DNA of 64,000 nucleotides from CAYNRA01 sp046293395. GTDB taxonomy: Bacteria; Bacteroidota; Bacteroidia; Cytophagales; Spirosomataceae. The notes below the pieces were generated by a model. The model saw only the letters and a program-made list of their open reading frames with translations. It was not told the DNA's origin and searched no databases. Location of the stretch: positions 186,001-250,000 of the forward strand of contig JBKBOU010000003.1 of NCBI GenBank assembly GCA_046293395.1, in the 5' to 3' direction. Position numbers and translations under genes: made by a program. Positions within the stretch are counted from its first letter, which is position 1. The number at the start of each line of letters is the position of its first letter. This document shows, in pieces, positions 37,327 to 46,050 of the stretch.

Positions 37327-37713
37327 ATGCAAATGCCTCGAGAACGTACCTTTCCGACACCTGCTCCTACGGGGAATATCCCTCGGGAACATCGTTTTTA
37401 TGCCCAACTGATTCCGTGGTTACAACCGTTGTTCTCACAGATTTCAGTAGATAAACTCCAAGTATTGAACGAGGCATCTTACCTCTATTTTAAATTCCTC
37501 TTGAGCATCGACGATTTTATCGATGGCGACCTCAGTGAAAATGCACTGCACAAATTGAAAGAGTTAGATCAATCCTTTGCTAACCATGATCTTGCTATTC
37601 GGCACTTAGCCTCCTTATTTCCGGAAGAGCCATTCTGGAATACGTTTTCAGAAGTCCGGAGTCTAAACGTGCCGTTACTTTCGCTGGAAGAAGTCTTATA
37701 CCATAACGTTTAG
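37327..37713 (+). pseudogene. Short fragment with a DDxxD-like motif; probably a truncated gene
   Basis: 128 residues from ATG 37327 (a second ATG is at 37333). Predicted helical. DDFID at 62-66, within YFKFLLSIDDFIDGD, resembles the first aspartate-rich motif of class I isoprenoid synthases, whose members are usually 300 residues or more. The second metal motif and the C-terminal half are absent, and the following 180 bp do not continue the frame. It therefore looks like the 5' remnant of a larger gene, although a genuine short protein is possible. First gene after the direct-repeat promoter. Confidence 0.4.
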
Positions 37714-37777
37714 AAACGTACTTAAAAATATTCAGTAGCTACGAATCGCGCGTTTTATTCATCACTCAAAGAAAAAA

Positions 37778-37861
37778 ATGAATAGTGCTGTTGCCCCACT
37801 TAAAATGGCAGCAGGTAGAATTAAAATAAACAAAAACAGCAGCGGTCAGAGACTACCTTGA
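37778..37861 (+). CDS. Possible 27-residue small ORF
   Basis: ATG after an A-rich stretch, 27 codons and TGA. Basic peptide beginning MNSAVAPLKMAAGRIK. It lies between the truncated gene and the secreted-protein gene. There is no homology I recognise; it may be chance or the degraded end of the preceding gene. Confidence 0.2.
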   Translation: MNSAVAPLKMAAGRIKINKNSSGQRLP

Positions 37862-37896
37862 GTGCCAGAAGCACATTGAAAACCAAAGCATAATTT

Positions 37897-38235
37897 ATGA
37901 AACGTATGAAACAATTCACATTTTCTTTGGCATTTATGCTAATCAGTTCGTTTGCTTTTGCAAATACAAATACAGTTATAACTCCCAAATCAGAAACAAT
38001 AAAAATTGCTTCTGAAAAATTAGCTACCTACGAAATAGACAGTCCAATTATGGGTAAGATGTTTATTTCAATTCCTGAAAACGCATTGAATAATCAGGCA
38101 ATTTGTGGTTTTACAGTGTACTACAATGACGGTGGCTCAGGTAGCTGGGGAAATTCAGGTAGCTTTTGGTTCGGTTGTGATGGAGGGACAACAATCGATG
38201 ACATTTTAAAACAAATATTTGAGTTATTCTTTTAA
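37897..38235 (+). CDS. Small secreted Gly-rich protein of unknown function
   Basis: 112 residues (second ATG three codons in). Signal peptide to about residue 22 (SSFAFA-NTNT). The mature protein is about 90 residues. Two cysteines, in AICGFTVYYNDGG and WFGCDGG, enclose a Gly/Ser/aromatic segment (YYNDGGSGSWGNSGSFWFG). The C-terminus is hydrophobic (DDILKQIFELFF). I do not recognise a family. A hairpin follows the stop and then two GLPGLI genes and a TonB receptor gene, so it may be a highly expressed partner or ligand of that outer-membrane system. Confidence 0.6.
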   Translation: MKRMKQFTFSLAFMLISSFAFANTNTVITPKSETIKIASEKLATYEIDSPIMGKMFISIPENALNNQAICGFTVYYNDGGSGSWGNSGSFWFGCDGGTTIDDILKQIFELFF

Positions 38236-38243
38236 TTTTATTT

Positions 38244-38271
38244 TACCCCAAGCGAATGCTTGGGGTATTTT
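38244..38271 (+). terminator. Hairpin between the small secreted gene and the GLPGLI genes
   Basis: Perfect 10-bp stem TACCCCAAGC / GCTTGGGGTA with a GAAT loop and TTTT after it. Termination is probably partial, which would give more transcript of the small gene than of the downstream genes. Confidence 0.75.
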
Positions 38272-38283
38272 AACTTATAATAA

Positions 38284-39075
38284 ATGAAAAAATTATTGAT
38301 TTTAGCAGTAATCTTACTGTTTACGACTTTCGGATTTTCTCAAAATAGGTCAGGTTTAATAATCTATGATATAAAATATCCGAATGAAAATAGTAACTGG
38401 ATTGAAACCAGAATGTATTTTAATGACACTTTAAGTATCTCCTCCGCTTTTTCTACTAAATATTATAAAAATACAAAAGAAGGCGTTCTTCAAGACGATG
38501 AAGGTCTAAAGGTAAATTTTAAATACGGCGATGATAAAGGCGAAATTATCTACAGAAACTTTACATCTGAAAATATCATTTTACGATTCCCAAAAACAAT
38601 TGCATTTGATGAATTTATCGTAGTAGAAAATTGGATAAAAATAGATTGGAAAATTCAAGAAAATACGAAGAAGATTGGAAAATATACCTGTAAAAAAGCC
38701 ATCGGGGATTTCAGAGGGCGAACCTATATTGCCTGGTTTACAGAAGAAATACCTTTGCCTTATGGCCCTTGGAAATTGCACGGTTTACCAGGTCTTATTC
38801 TTCAGGCTGAAGACACTGAAAAAATGTTCTCAGTAACGCTTAAAATTATTGAATACCCGACAAATCAAGTATTTGAAGTTGATGTTCCAATCGAAAAAGA
38901 AACAAAATCTCTCAAAGATTATGTCTATGCAATGGATAACTATCAAGACTTCCTTTTAGAAAAATTAAGAGCGAAAATGCCAAGAGATATGGCACTAAAC
39001 TTAACCAAAATTCCTAGAAAAAAAGATACCAAACGAACCTTTAAAATTGAAAGGATTTTCGAATGGGAAAAATAA
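38284..39075 (+). CDS. GLPGLI-family protein 1
   Basis: 263 residues with a signal peptide (MKKLLILAVILLFTTFGFSQ). The name-giving motif is intact: GPWKLHGLPGLILQAED. Family members are secreted, Bacteroidota-specific, of unknown function, and often sit beside TonB receptors of the kind found here. The block 38637-38828 is nearly identical in DNA to 39479-39670 of the next gene while the flanks differ strongly. The last codons (EWEK, stop) contain an ATG that is out of frame. Confidence 0.88.
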   Translation: MKKLLILAVILLFTTFGFSQNRSGLIIYDIKYPNENSNWIETRMYFNDTLSISSAFSTKYYKNTKEGVLQDDEGLKVNFKYGDDKGEIIYRNFTSENIILRFPKTIAFDEFIVVENWIKIDWKIQENTKKIGKYTCKKAIGDFRGRTYIAWFTEEIPLPYGPWKLHGLPGLILQAEDTEKMFSVTLKIIEYPTNQVFEVDVPIEKETKSLKDYVYAMDNYQDFLLEKLRAKMPRDMALNLTKIPRKKDTKRTFKIERIFEWEK

Positions 39076-39125
39076 TTCTATCTCCGACATCCATCATTAA
39101 CTCTTTCTGTTTTTCTCCAATTAAT

Positions 39126-39917
39126 ATGAAAAATATCCTATTATTTATATGCACGCTGGTTACGCTGTCCTCATACGCCCAAAAAAAATGTGGTCATGTA
39201 AATTACGAGTACATCATGCCTGCTGAAAAACTGGTAATAAAAGAGTCCACTCTTTTTTTTAATGATTCTGTTTCCAAATTTGTTTTTGACAAAATAGACC
39301 ACGCAATCACTCCTGAATCTAAAATCAAAACAGATGTAAATTCCATTAGCCTAAGTTTTAGCTCAACTGACGAACAAGGCTCATCTGTCTTTAGAAATTT
39401 TTTAAATGATACCATACTTGTTCGTGAAGCAAAAACAGAGAAGTTATTTGAGTCCTTCTTATATGAAGATACTTGGGTAAAAATAGATTGGAAAATTCAA
39501 GAAAATACGAAAAAGATTGGAAAATATACCTGTAAAAAAGCCATCGGGGATTTCAGAGGGCGAACCTATATTGCTTGGTTTACAGAAGAAATACCTTTGC
39601 CTTATGGTCCTTGGAAATTGTACGATTTACCAGGTCTTATTCTTCAGGCTGAAGACACTGAAAAAATGTTTAGGGCTACATTCAAAAGCATTACTTATCC
39701 GACAGCATGTGAAACCAGTGATTTAGAACGCCCTACGGCTGCGGAAATCAAAACACTGAAGGAGTATGTTGATTTTCTTGATAATTATAATGACATAGTT
39801 TTTCAAAAAATGCAATCAAGATTACCAAGGCATTTGGCGAACAATATGCAACAAATCTCAAAACCTGATAACGGCAGAAAGTACCGTGATGAAAAAGTAT
39901 TCGAATGGGAAAAATAA
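39126..39917 (+). CDS. GLPGLI-family protein 2
   Basis: 263 residues from ATG 39126 (MKNILLFICTLVTLSSYAQ, a good signal peptide). An in-frame ATG at 39063 lies in the end of GLPGLI 1, but the 21 residues it adds precede the signal and look like a leftover junction. The motif reads GPWKLYDLPGLILQAED. It also ends in EWEK and overlaps the TonB gene start by 13 bp. A tandem duplicate of GLPGLI 1 with a homogenised central block. Confidence 0.87.
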   Translation: MKNILLFICTLVTLSSYAQKKCGHVNYEYIMPAEKLVIKESTLFFNDSVSKFVFDKIDHAITPESKIKTDVNSISLSFSSTDEQGSSVFRNFLNDTILVREAKTEKLFESFLYEDTWVKIDWKIQENTKKIGKYTCKKAIGDFRGRTYIAWFTEEIPLPYGPWKLYDLPGLILQAEDTEKMFRATFKSITYPTACETSDLERPTAAEIKTLKEYVDFLDNYNDIVFQKMQSRLPRHLANNMQQISKPDNGRKYRDEKVFEWEK

Positions 39918-42571
39918 AGAAATGTATCTTTTTATATTTAATCCTATTTATAGGTAATATTTGTTCTGCTCAAACACGAATTGAGGGCTACGTAACAGAC
40001 GAAGAAACTTCAAAAGGTGTTTTTGCAACAGTCGTATTAAAAGATGAAAATGGGAAAATAATAACGTACACGAGTACCAAGAATGAAGGCTTTTTTGAAT
40101 TAAAAACGTTCGCGCAAGGAGTTTTTCATTTGAATGTCTCCTCCTTATCTTATGAAGCACAAGCAAGGAAAATTGAACTAATGAATGGTTCAAAAATGAA
40201 AGAGAATTTTCGTTTAACACCAAAAACAACAGAACTGAACGAAGTTGTCGTGCAATCCAGAAGACCTATAACCGTAAAAAGTGACACGATTGTTTTTGAT
40301 GCCAAATCCTTTTTACAAGGTAATGAACAAGTCATAGAAGATTTATTAAAGAAAATCCCTGGTTTACAAGTTTTAACAGATGGTACGATAAAAATAGGCA
40401 GTCAAGAAGTTGAAAAAGTCATGATTGATGGGGATGATTTTTTTGAGAAAGGCTATAAAATCTTAACCAAAAATATGCCTGTAAGTCCAATTGATAAAAT
40501 AGAAGTTTATCAAAATTATTCGAATAACAAGCATTTAAAAGGAATTGAAAACAGTGAAAAAGTAGCTTTGAATCTTACGCTTAAAGAAGATGCTAAGCGT
40601 ATATGGTTTGGAAATGCTTTGGGTGGATACGGACTAATTTCTGCAAACAGATACGAGTTGAGAGCCAATTTAATGAACTTTGGCAAAAAAAGTAAACACT
40701 ATTTTTTAACTAATTTCAACTCTATCGGTATAGATGCAGTCGGTGATATAAATCATTTAATCAGACCTTTCCGTTTTGATGAACCCGCAAGTTTGGGCGA
40801 TAATCAGTCTGCAAATTCATTGCTCACACTCAATTATGAATTACCCAATCTAAAAAAACGGCGGGTTCACCTCAATAATGCCGAAATGCTCTCTTTAAAC
40901 AGTATTTTCACCTTATCTGACAAGGTTAAACTGAAAACATTGGGTTTTGTAAATACCGATGAGGTTGATTTTTTTAGAAATAGCTTCCAACAATTTTCTG
41001 TTGGTAATACTCAATTTAGCAATACCGAAGATTTTGTAGGTAGAAAAGCTCAAGTAACAGGTTTTGGAAAAATCGACTTCCTATATGATATTTCAAAAAG
41101 TCAAACTTTGGAATACACAGGAAAGTTGAACAGTGCAAAGGATAGGAATACCAGTGATTTACTGTTCAATGGCAATGTACTGAATGAACGCTTAGATGCT
41201 ACCAATCAACTCATTGACCAGAAGTTAGTTCTGACAAACAAGCTCAAATCCCGGAAAGCTTTTCTAATTTCCGGTAGATACATCCACGAGAAAACGCCAC
41301 AAAATTACGCTGTCAACCAATTCATCTACCGTGATTTATTTCCAGAAAATGCCACCAATACAAGCCAATTCAGTGAAAATAAAATGCAATTTGCGGGTAT
41401 TGAAGCTCATTTGTTAGACAAAATGACAAACGGTGATTTATTTGAAATGAAAGTCAGTAATCAGTTGCGAATAGATGATTTACATACTCGTTTCGAATTG
41501 CTTGAGAACCAAAACAATCTATCTTTTCCAGCGGGTTATCAGAACAGCCTAACTTATACTACAAACGATTTGTTTGTCTCGGCTAAGTATCGTTTTAAGT
41601 TGAAGCACGTCATGTTTTTAGCCCAAGCAGAGGCACATCAGATGTATAATCAGCTGGAGACTTTCACTGAAAAATCAATTCAGAATCCGTTTTTTGTCAT
41701 GCCCAAAATTGGTTTAGATTGGAAAATCAAAGAGAAAAGTAAAATCCTTACATCTTACTCGTATGATACAACAAACGCAGGTGTTTTAGACGTATATTCA
41801 GGTTTTGTCCAAACTGGTTTTCGCTCGTTTTCAAAAGGTTTGGACGAGTTTAATCAATTGAACTCATCTAGTGCAATTTTAAATTATACGTACGGAAGTT
41901 GGGGAGATAAGTTTTTTGCCAACACATTTCTCTTGCATTCCAAAAATCATGACTTTTTTAGTACCAACTCAAGGATTGCCCCAAACTTTTCACAGACAGA
42001 GAAAATCATCATCCAAGACCGTGAATTTCTATCTATTTCTTCCAACATCGACCGTTACTTTAAGCCTATCCAATCCAACTTAAAAATCAATTTAGGAGCC
42101 ACCAGAACCAATTTTAAGAACAGTATAAATAATTTTGATTTAAGAGAGGTGAAGAGTGTCAATGCCAATTATGGTTTTGAGTTACGTTCTGGTTTTCGTG
42201 GATTTTTTAATTATCACATTGGCTCAAAATGGAACTATAACCAAATACAAACAACCCTAAAAACCAACTTTACGGATAACATGCGTTTTTTGGATTTGTC
42301 TTTTATGTTTAGTGATAAATTTACTGTTCAAGTACAATCTGAGCGTTATTTTTTTGGAAACCTAGACAAAAATAGCAACAAATATTACTTTTTGGATTTA
42401 GAAGCTCGGTATGTTGTAAGAGAAAATAAATTAACTTTTTTCCTTTCAGGTAATAATCTTTTGGACGCAGAAACATTCAAGAATTACAGTATTTCCGACA
42501 TTCAGATTTCACAAACCGAGTACAGATTAATGCCAAGGTATGTGCTTTTAAAAATGGAATATAGATTTTAA
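39905..42571 (+). CDS. TonB-dependent-receptor-like outer-membrane protein of the GLPGLI system
   Basis: 888 residues. Signal to about residue 23 (NICSAQ), a carboxypeptidase-regulatory domain (about 25-105, TRIEGYVTDEETSKGVFATV), a plug-like region (LLKKIPGLQVLTDGTIKIG, KIEVYQNYSNN) and a long barrel ending in Phe (LKMEYRF). This is the receptor type usually found next to GLPGLI genes. Start ATG 39905 overlaps the end of GLPGLI 2, indicating coupling. The transported compound is unknown. Confidence 0.87.
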   Translation: MGKIKKCIFLYLILFIGNICSAQTRIEGYVTDEETSKGVFATVVLKDENGKIITYTSTKNEGFFELKTFAQGVFHLNVSSLSYEAQARKIELMNGSKMKENFRLTPKTTELNEVVVQSRRPITVKSDTIVFDAKSFLQGNEQVIEDLLKKIPGLQVLTDGTIKIGSQEVEKVMIDGDDFFEKGYKILTKNMPVSPIDKIEVYQNYSNNKHLKGIENSEKVALNLTLKEDAKRIWFGNALGGYGLISANRYELRANLMNFGKKSKHYFLTNFNSIGIDAVGDINHLIRPFRFDEPASLGDNQSANSLLTLNYELPNLKKRRVHLNNAEMLSLNSIFTLSDKVKLKTLGFVNTDEVDFFRNSFQQFSVGNTQFSNTEDFVGRKAQVTGFGKIDFLYDISKSQTLEYTGKLNSAKDRNTSDLLFNGNVLNERLDATNQLIDQKLVLTNKLKSRKAFLISGRYIHEKTPQNYAVNQFIYRDLFPENATNTSQFSENKMQFAGIEAHLLDKMTNGDLFEMKVSNQLRIDDLHTRFELLENQNNLSFPAGYQNSLTYTTNDLFVSAKYRFKLKHVMFLAQAEAHQMYNQLETFTEKSIQNPFFVMPKIGLDWKIKEKSKILTSYSYDTTNAGVLDVYSGFVQTGFRSFSKGLDEFNQLNSSSAILNYTYGSWGDKFFANTFLLHSKNHDFFSTNSRIAPNFSQTEKIIIQDREFLSISSNIDRYFKPIQSNLKINLGATRTNFKNSINNFDLREVKSVNANYGFELRSGFRGFFNYHIGSKWNYNQIQTTLKTNFTDNMRFLDLSFMFSDKFTVQVQSERYFFGNLDKNSNKYYFLDLEARYVVRENKLTFFLSGNNLLDAETFKNYSISDIQISQTEYRLMPRYVLLKMEYRF

Positions 42572-42635
42572 AGAGCAGGAATAGCGTACTCTCTGTAATT
42601 TTTAAGATGAGTTTGGGTTCACTTTCTATTGGACC

Positions 42636-42723
42636 GTTCAGAAACACGGCAAAAATTGTTCAAAAACAAGACAAAAGTTGTTCAAAAAAAACTCTCTCGC
42701 ATTTTTTTTCGGGATTAGTTTTG
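42636..42723 (+). promoter_or_regulatory. Direct-repeat promoter module, copy 2
   Basis: GCAAAAATTGTTC (42649-42661) and ACAAAAGTTGTTC (42671-42683) start 22 bp apart, with a third, diverged GTTC at 42636-42639 also in 22-bp register. TAGTTTTG at 42716-42723 begins 45 bp after the last repeat start. Aligns without gaps to copy 1 at an offset of 5414 bp. ACCGTTCAG at 42633-42641 also resembles a LytTR-type half site. Confidence 0.65.
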
Positions 42724-42799
42724 TGGTGTATCTAAAACTTACGCAAAGACCTCATTTCTATCTCCAACAGATTCCATCAACCTTTGTCTTGAAACACGT

Positions 42800-43954
42800 A
42801 TGAACTACAAAAATCATTTCATTCAAATTCTACTTGCCTATCTACTGGGCATTGTTCCTCTTTTCGCCCAAACCCTCAAAGGACGGGTCGTAGATGAAAC
42901 GACGCAGCAGCCCATTGTCGGTGTTGGCGTGCAAGTCATGGGTAGTTCGCAAGGAACCATCACCAATACCGAAGGGGAATTTGCATTGAATATCACCCAA
43001 TGGCCCGTGGAGGTGGTGTTTAGCCATGTCGCNNNNNNNNNNNNNNNNNNNNNNNNNNNNNNNNNNNNNNNNNNNNNNNNNNNNNNNNNNNNNNNNNNNN
43101 NNNNNNNNNNNNNNNNNNNNNNNNNNNNNNNNNNNNNNNNNNNNNNNNNNNNNNNNNNNNNNNNNNNNNNNNNNNNNNNNNNNNNNNNNNNNNNNNNNNN
43201 NNNNNNNNNNNNNNNNNNNNNNNNNNNNNNNNNNNNNNNNNNNNNNNNNNNNNNNNNNNNNNNNNNNNNNNNNNNNNNNNNNNNNNNNNNNNNNNNNNNN
43301 NNNNNNNNNNNNNNNNNNNNNNNNNNNNNNNNNNNNNNNNNNNNNNNNNNNNNNNNNNNNNNNNNNNNNNNNNNNNNNNNNNNNNNNNNNNNNNNNNNNN
43401 NNNNNNNNNNNNNNNNNNNNNNNNNNNNNNNNNNNNNNNNNNNNNNNNNNNNNNNNNNNNNNNNNNNNNNNNNNNNNNNNNNNNNNNNNNNNNNNNNNNN
43501 NNNNNNNNNNNNNNNNNNNNNNNNNNNNNNNNNNNNNNNNNNNNNNNNNNNNNNNNNNNNNNNNNNNNNNNNNNNNNNNNNNNNNNNNNNNNNNNNNNNN
43601 NNNNNNNNNNNNNNNNNNNNNNNNNNNNNNNNNNNNNNNNNNNNNNNNNNNNNNNNNNNNNNNNNNNNNTTTGACCATCTACAACTTACTTATACATTAA
43701 AAACAAAAGACATAGGCGACTTGCGTTTTACTGAAAAAGTATGGCTTTTGTTCTTAGAGGACCTTCCTGAAGAACTATTCGAAAACACGAAATCCTACTC
43801 GCCATTTCTGAAATCAATTCAAAAAAAGGCAAAACAAACCCCGTATAATAGACAATTCTGGCAAACTACCATCCCTATTAAACAGACAAAAATAAGTGAA
43901 GCCGTCATTCAGGAAATTGAAAAAAATGGACTATTCAAAAGCAATTACAATTAA
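42800..43954 (+). CDS. Secreted carboxypeptidase-regulatory-domain protein A (contains N run)
   Basis: 384 codons, of which 43033-43669 is N. Signal peptide (YLLGIVPLFAQ), then the shared beta domain TLKGRVVDETTQQPIVGVG, N gap, then a C-terminal part (LTYTLKTKDIGDLRF onward) that is the same as in protein C. The frame stays open across the gap and total length agrees with protein C, so the N run has about the right length. First gene after promoter copy 2. Function unknown; possibly a cell-surface accessory to the TonB receptor at 46051. Confidence 0.7.
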   Translation: MNYKNHFIQILLAYLLGIVPLFAQTLKGRVVDETTQQPIVGVGVQVMGSSQGTITNTEGEFALNITQWPVEVVFSHVXXXXXXXXXXXXXXXXXXXXXXXXXXXXXXXXXXXXXXXXXXXXXXXXXXXXXXXXXXXXXXXXXXXXXXXXXXXXXXXXXXXXXXXXXXXXXXXXXXXXXXXXXXXXXXXXXXXXXXXXXXXXXXXXXXXXXXXXXXXXXXXXXXXXXXXXXXXXXXXXXXXXXXXXXXXXXXXXXXXXXXXXXXXXXXXXXXXXXXXXXXXXXXXXXXXXXFDHLQLTYTLKTKDIGDLRFTEKVWLLFLEDLPEELFENTKSYSPFLKSIQKKAKQTPYNRQFWQTTIPIKQTKISEAVIQEIEKNGLFKSNYN

Positions 43955-44510
43955 AATGAAAAAACTACTTTGCATTCGTCGCTCGTTCTACTGTTCATTT
44001 CTTTTGTTCTATTTTATAGGCATTACCTCCTTCGCCCAAACCCTCAAAGGGCGGGTCGTAGATGAAACGACGCAGCAGCCCATTGTCGGTGTTGGCGTGC
44101 AAGTCATGGGTAGTTCGCAGGGAACCATCACCAATACCGAAGGGGAATTTGCATTGAATATCACCCAATGGCCCGTGGAGGTGGTGTTTAGCCATGTCAG
44201 CTACCAAAAAATGAAGAAAACGATTGCGGAGAACGCTTTTCAACGTATTTCGTTGCCCATAGCCGTGATTCAACTCGGTGAAGCGACGGCGGGAAATCCA
44301 GCCGTGGCGATTCTGAATGCGGTGGTACAAAAAGCCATGCGAGATAGCAATGATGTGTTTCATTACCAGACGTATTACCAAAAAATCTCCCGAACAGGAA
44401 CAAAGTTTACACGCATTCACGAGGCTTTTATGAATATCGCTTGGAAAACCACCGGTATTTCCCAATGGCAACCTCTTCAAGCTCGGATGGCTGAATTAGA
44501 AGACCAAACC
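42865..44510 (+). repeat. Direct repeat, copy 1 (gene A body plus start of gene B)
   Basis: Matches 48462-50107 at a constant offset of 5597 bp. By eye 43670-44071 is identical to 49267-49668; beyond that, to about 44510, roughly one base in twenty differs. Both N runs lie in the repeat. Confidence 0.8.
43033..43669. other. Run of N (637 bases)
   Basis: Unresolved sequence inside gene A. It corresponds in register to 48630-49266 of gene C, most of which is known. Confidence 0.99.
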
Positions 44511-45125
44511 TACAGATATGGTAACTTTCTATATGGCACTTTTCTTGAAACTGTTGTAATTCGTAAGTACGTACCTTTTCCACTTAACATCATCGACATT
44601 ACGAAAAATTACCACTTCAAATTAGAGGGGTATCTCCATGAAGGAACGGATGAAGAAGTTGCGGTGATTCAATGTACACCTAAAAAAGGTACTGAAAAAG
44701 TAACTCGTTTTGAAGGTAAAATCATGGTATTAACCAAATGGGATGCACTTGTTCAAGTGACAGGAATTTACGATTATCCAGGTAGTCGTAAATGGAAGTC
44801 AGACAAAGAAATAACTGTGTCGTATCGTTTAAATGAGCAAAGAAAAACAGAAATAAAATACCTACATCTAATCAACACAACGAAAAATCGGGTTTTTCAA
44901 CAAAAATATACCGAAGAGGCCTGGCTTTATGTGACCAAATCAATCCCGGATTTTGAAGCGGGTGACGTACTACGTCCGTTTCAAAAAGATGACCGAGAAA
45001 TTTATAAACAATTAACCTACGACCCCGCTTTTTGGCAAAAAAATGTCCCCATACAGCATACAAAATTGCAAACTGAGGTCATTCAAGCCATTGAAAAACG
45101 TGGAGCGTTTAAAAGTACCTATTGA
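43956..45125 (+). CDS. Secreted carboxypeptidase-regulatory-domain protein B
   Basis: 389 residues from ATG 43956 (MKKLLCIRRSFYCSFLLFYF), 1 bp after the stop of gene A. Signal to about residue 28, regulatory domain about 29-110, then a unique body beginning AVAILNAVVQKAMRDSNDVFHYQTYYQKISR. The N-terminal part (to about 185) and the C-terminal 75 residues nearly match protein D, while the centre is divergent. Ends RGAFKSTY. Secreted, probably periplasmic or surface; function unknown. Confidence 0.75.
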   Translation: MKKLLCIRRSFYCSFLLFYFIGITSFAQTLKGRVVDETTQQPIVGVGVQVMGSSQGTITNTEGEFALNITQWPVEVVFSHVSYQKMKKTIAENAFQRISLPIAVIQLGEATAGNPAVAILNAVVQKAMRDSNDVFHYQTYYQKISRTGTKFTRIHEAFMNIAWKTTGISQWQPLQARMAELEDQTYRYGNFLYGTFLETVVIRKYVPFPLNIIDITKNYHFKLEGYLHEGTDEEVAVIQCTPKKGTEKVTRFEGKIMVLTKWDALVQVTGIYDYPGSRKWKSDKEITVSYRLNEQRKTEIKYLHLINTTKNRVFQQKYTEEAWLYVTKSIPDFEAGDVLRPFQKDDREIYKQLTYDPAFWQKNVPIQHTKLQTEVIQAIEKRGAFKSTY

Positions 45126-45126
45126 A

Positions 45127-46047
45127 ATGAATAAACACGTAGTGACTAGAATACTCTTTTGTATAATTGGGGTATTCTTTCTGGTAAGTGGACTTGCCAA
45201 GGTAATCGATTCCGAAGGTTTCATCGAGAGCCTTTTTCAGTTTGGATTAGGCAACCTGAGTTTTATAGCACCCATACTTTCACCCGTCGAAATTCTCTTG
45301 GGGCTTGGGTTACTCCTACATTACCAAATTAAAACGACCAGTTGGATCGTGTTCTGGTTAACAATCTTGTTTACTTTCGTTTATTTGTATGGTTTTTGGG
45401 TGCACAAAGTAGAGGATTGTGGTTGTTTTGGTGATTGGATTGAATTGTCACCACTACAAACCTTGTTGAAAAATGGTTTTATACTCCTAGGAAGCATCTA
45501 CTCTATTCTACATGCAAAAAATTATTGGGCGAATCACCGTTTACCCAATACCATTTTAATTATCATCGGGGCATTGTCGTTCTCGCTGTCAGGTTACACC
45601 ATTCAAAACTCGCTTCGTACCACCATTAACTTGGGTAATCTTGTTGGTCAAAACATAAATCAGACAAGTTTGGCTCATTTTACAAGTAAGATAAAAGAAG
45701 AACAGTACGCCTTATTTGTCTTTAGTCCTTCCTGCGTTCATTGTTGGAACAGTACAGAAAACGTAAAACGAGTCCAGGAATCAGGTTTAGCTGGACCTGT
45801 GTATGGAATTGTGGGGAAAAATAGAGCTACAAATATTTCTCATTACAAAGAGAAAATGAAACCTAATTTTCAGATTGAGATTGTTCCAGATAATCAGATA
45901 AAAGTACACTTTGGAAATCGTGTCCCCAAATTACTTTTAGTGAACAAAGGGATAATCAGAAAAGTCTATGAACGGGCAGAAATTCCCTCTTTACCCATTT
46001 TGGAAATTGAATTGAATATGATAAAGAATAAACCTAAAACCTACTAG
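45127..46047 (+). CDS. MauE/DoxX-type membrane protein with a thioredoxin-like domain
   Basis: 306 residues from ATG 45127, 1 bp after gene B. Four membrane helices in the first 150 residues (ILFCIIGVFFLVSGLAKV is the first) with the MauE-type EDCGCFGDW motif. Another helix lies at about 150-170, followed by a thioredoxin-like domain with SPSCVHCWNS (CxxC). By family it should pass disulfide reducing power across the inner membrane. Lying between secreted proteins A/B and a TonB receptor suggests those proteins or their ligand need thiol chemistry. Confidence 0.82.
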   Translation: MNKHVVTRILFCIIGVFFLVSGLAKVIDSEGFIESLFQFGLGNLSFIAPILSPVEILLGLGLLLHYQIKTTSWIVFWLTILFTFVYLYGFWVHKVEDCGCFGDWIELSPLQTLLKNGFILLGSIYSILHAKNYWANHRLPNTILIIIGALSFSLSGYTIQNSLRTTINLGNLVGQNINQTSLAHFTSKIKEEQYALFVFSPSCVHCWNSTENVKRVQESGLAGPVYGIVGKNRATNISHYKEKMKPNFQIEIVPDNQIKVHFGNRVPKLLLVNKGIIRKVYERAEIPSLPILEIELNMIKNKPKTY

Positions 46048-46050
46048 ACT

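Noticed and set aside
39063..39125. Upstream ATG for GLPGLI protein 2
   Set aside because: It adds 21 residues before a good signal peptide and derives from a duplicated gene junction.
42842..43700. ORFs reported through the N run on both strands
   Set aside because: They are open only because N cannot encode a stop; just the plus-strand frame that fits proteins B and C is kept.
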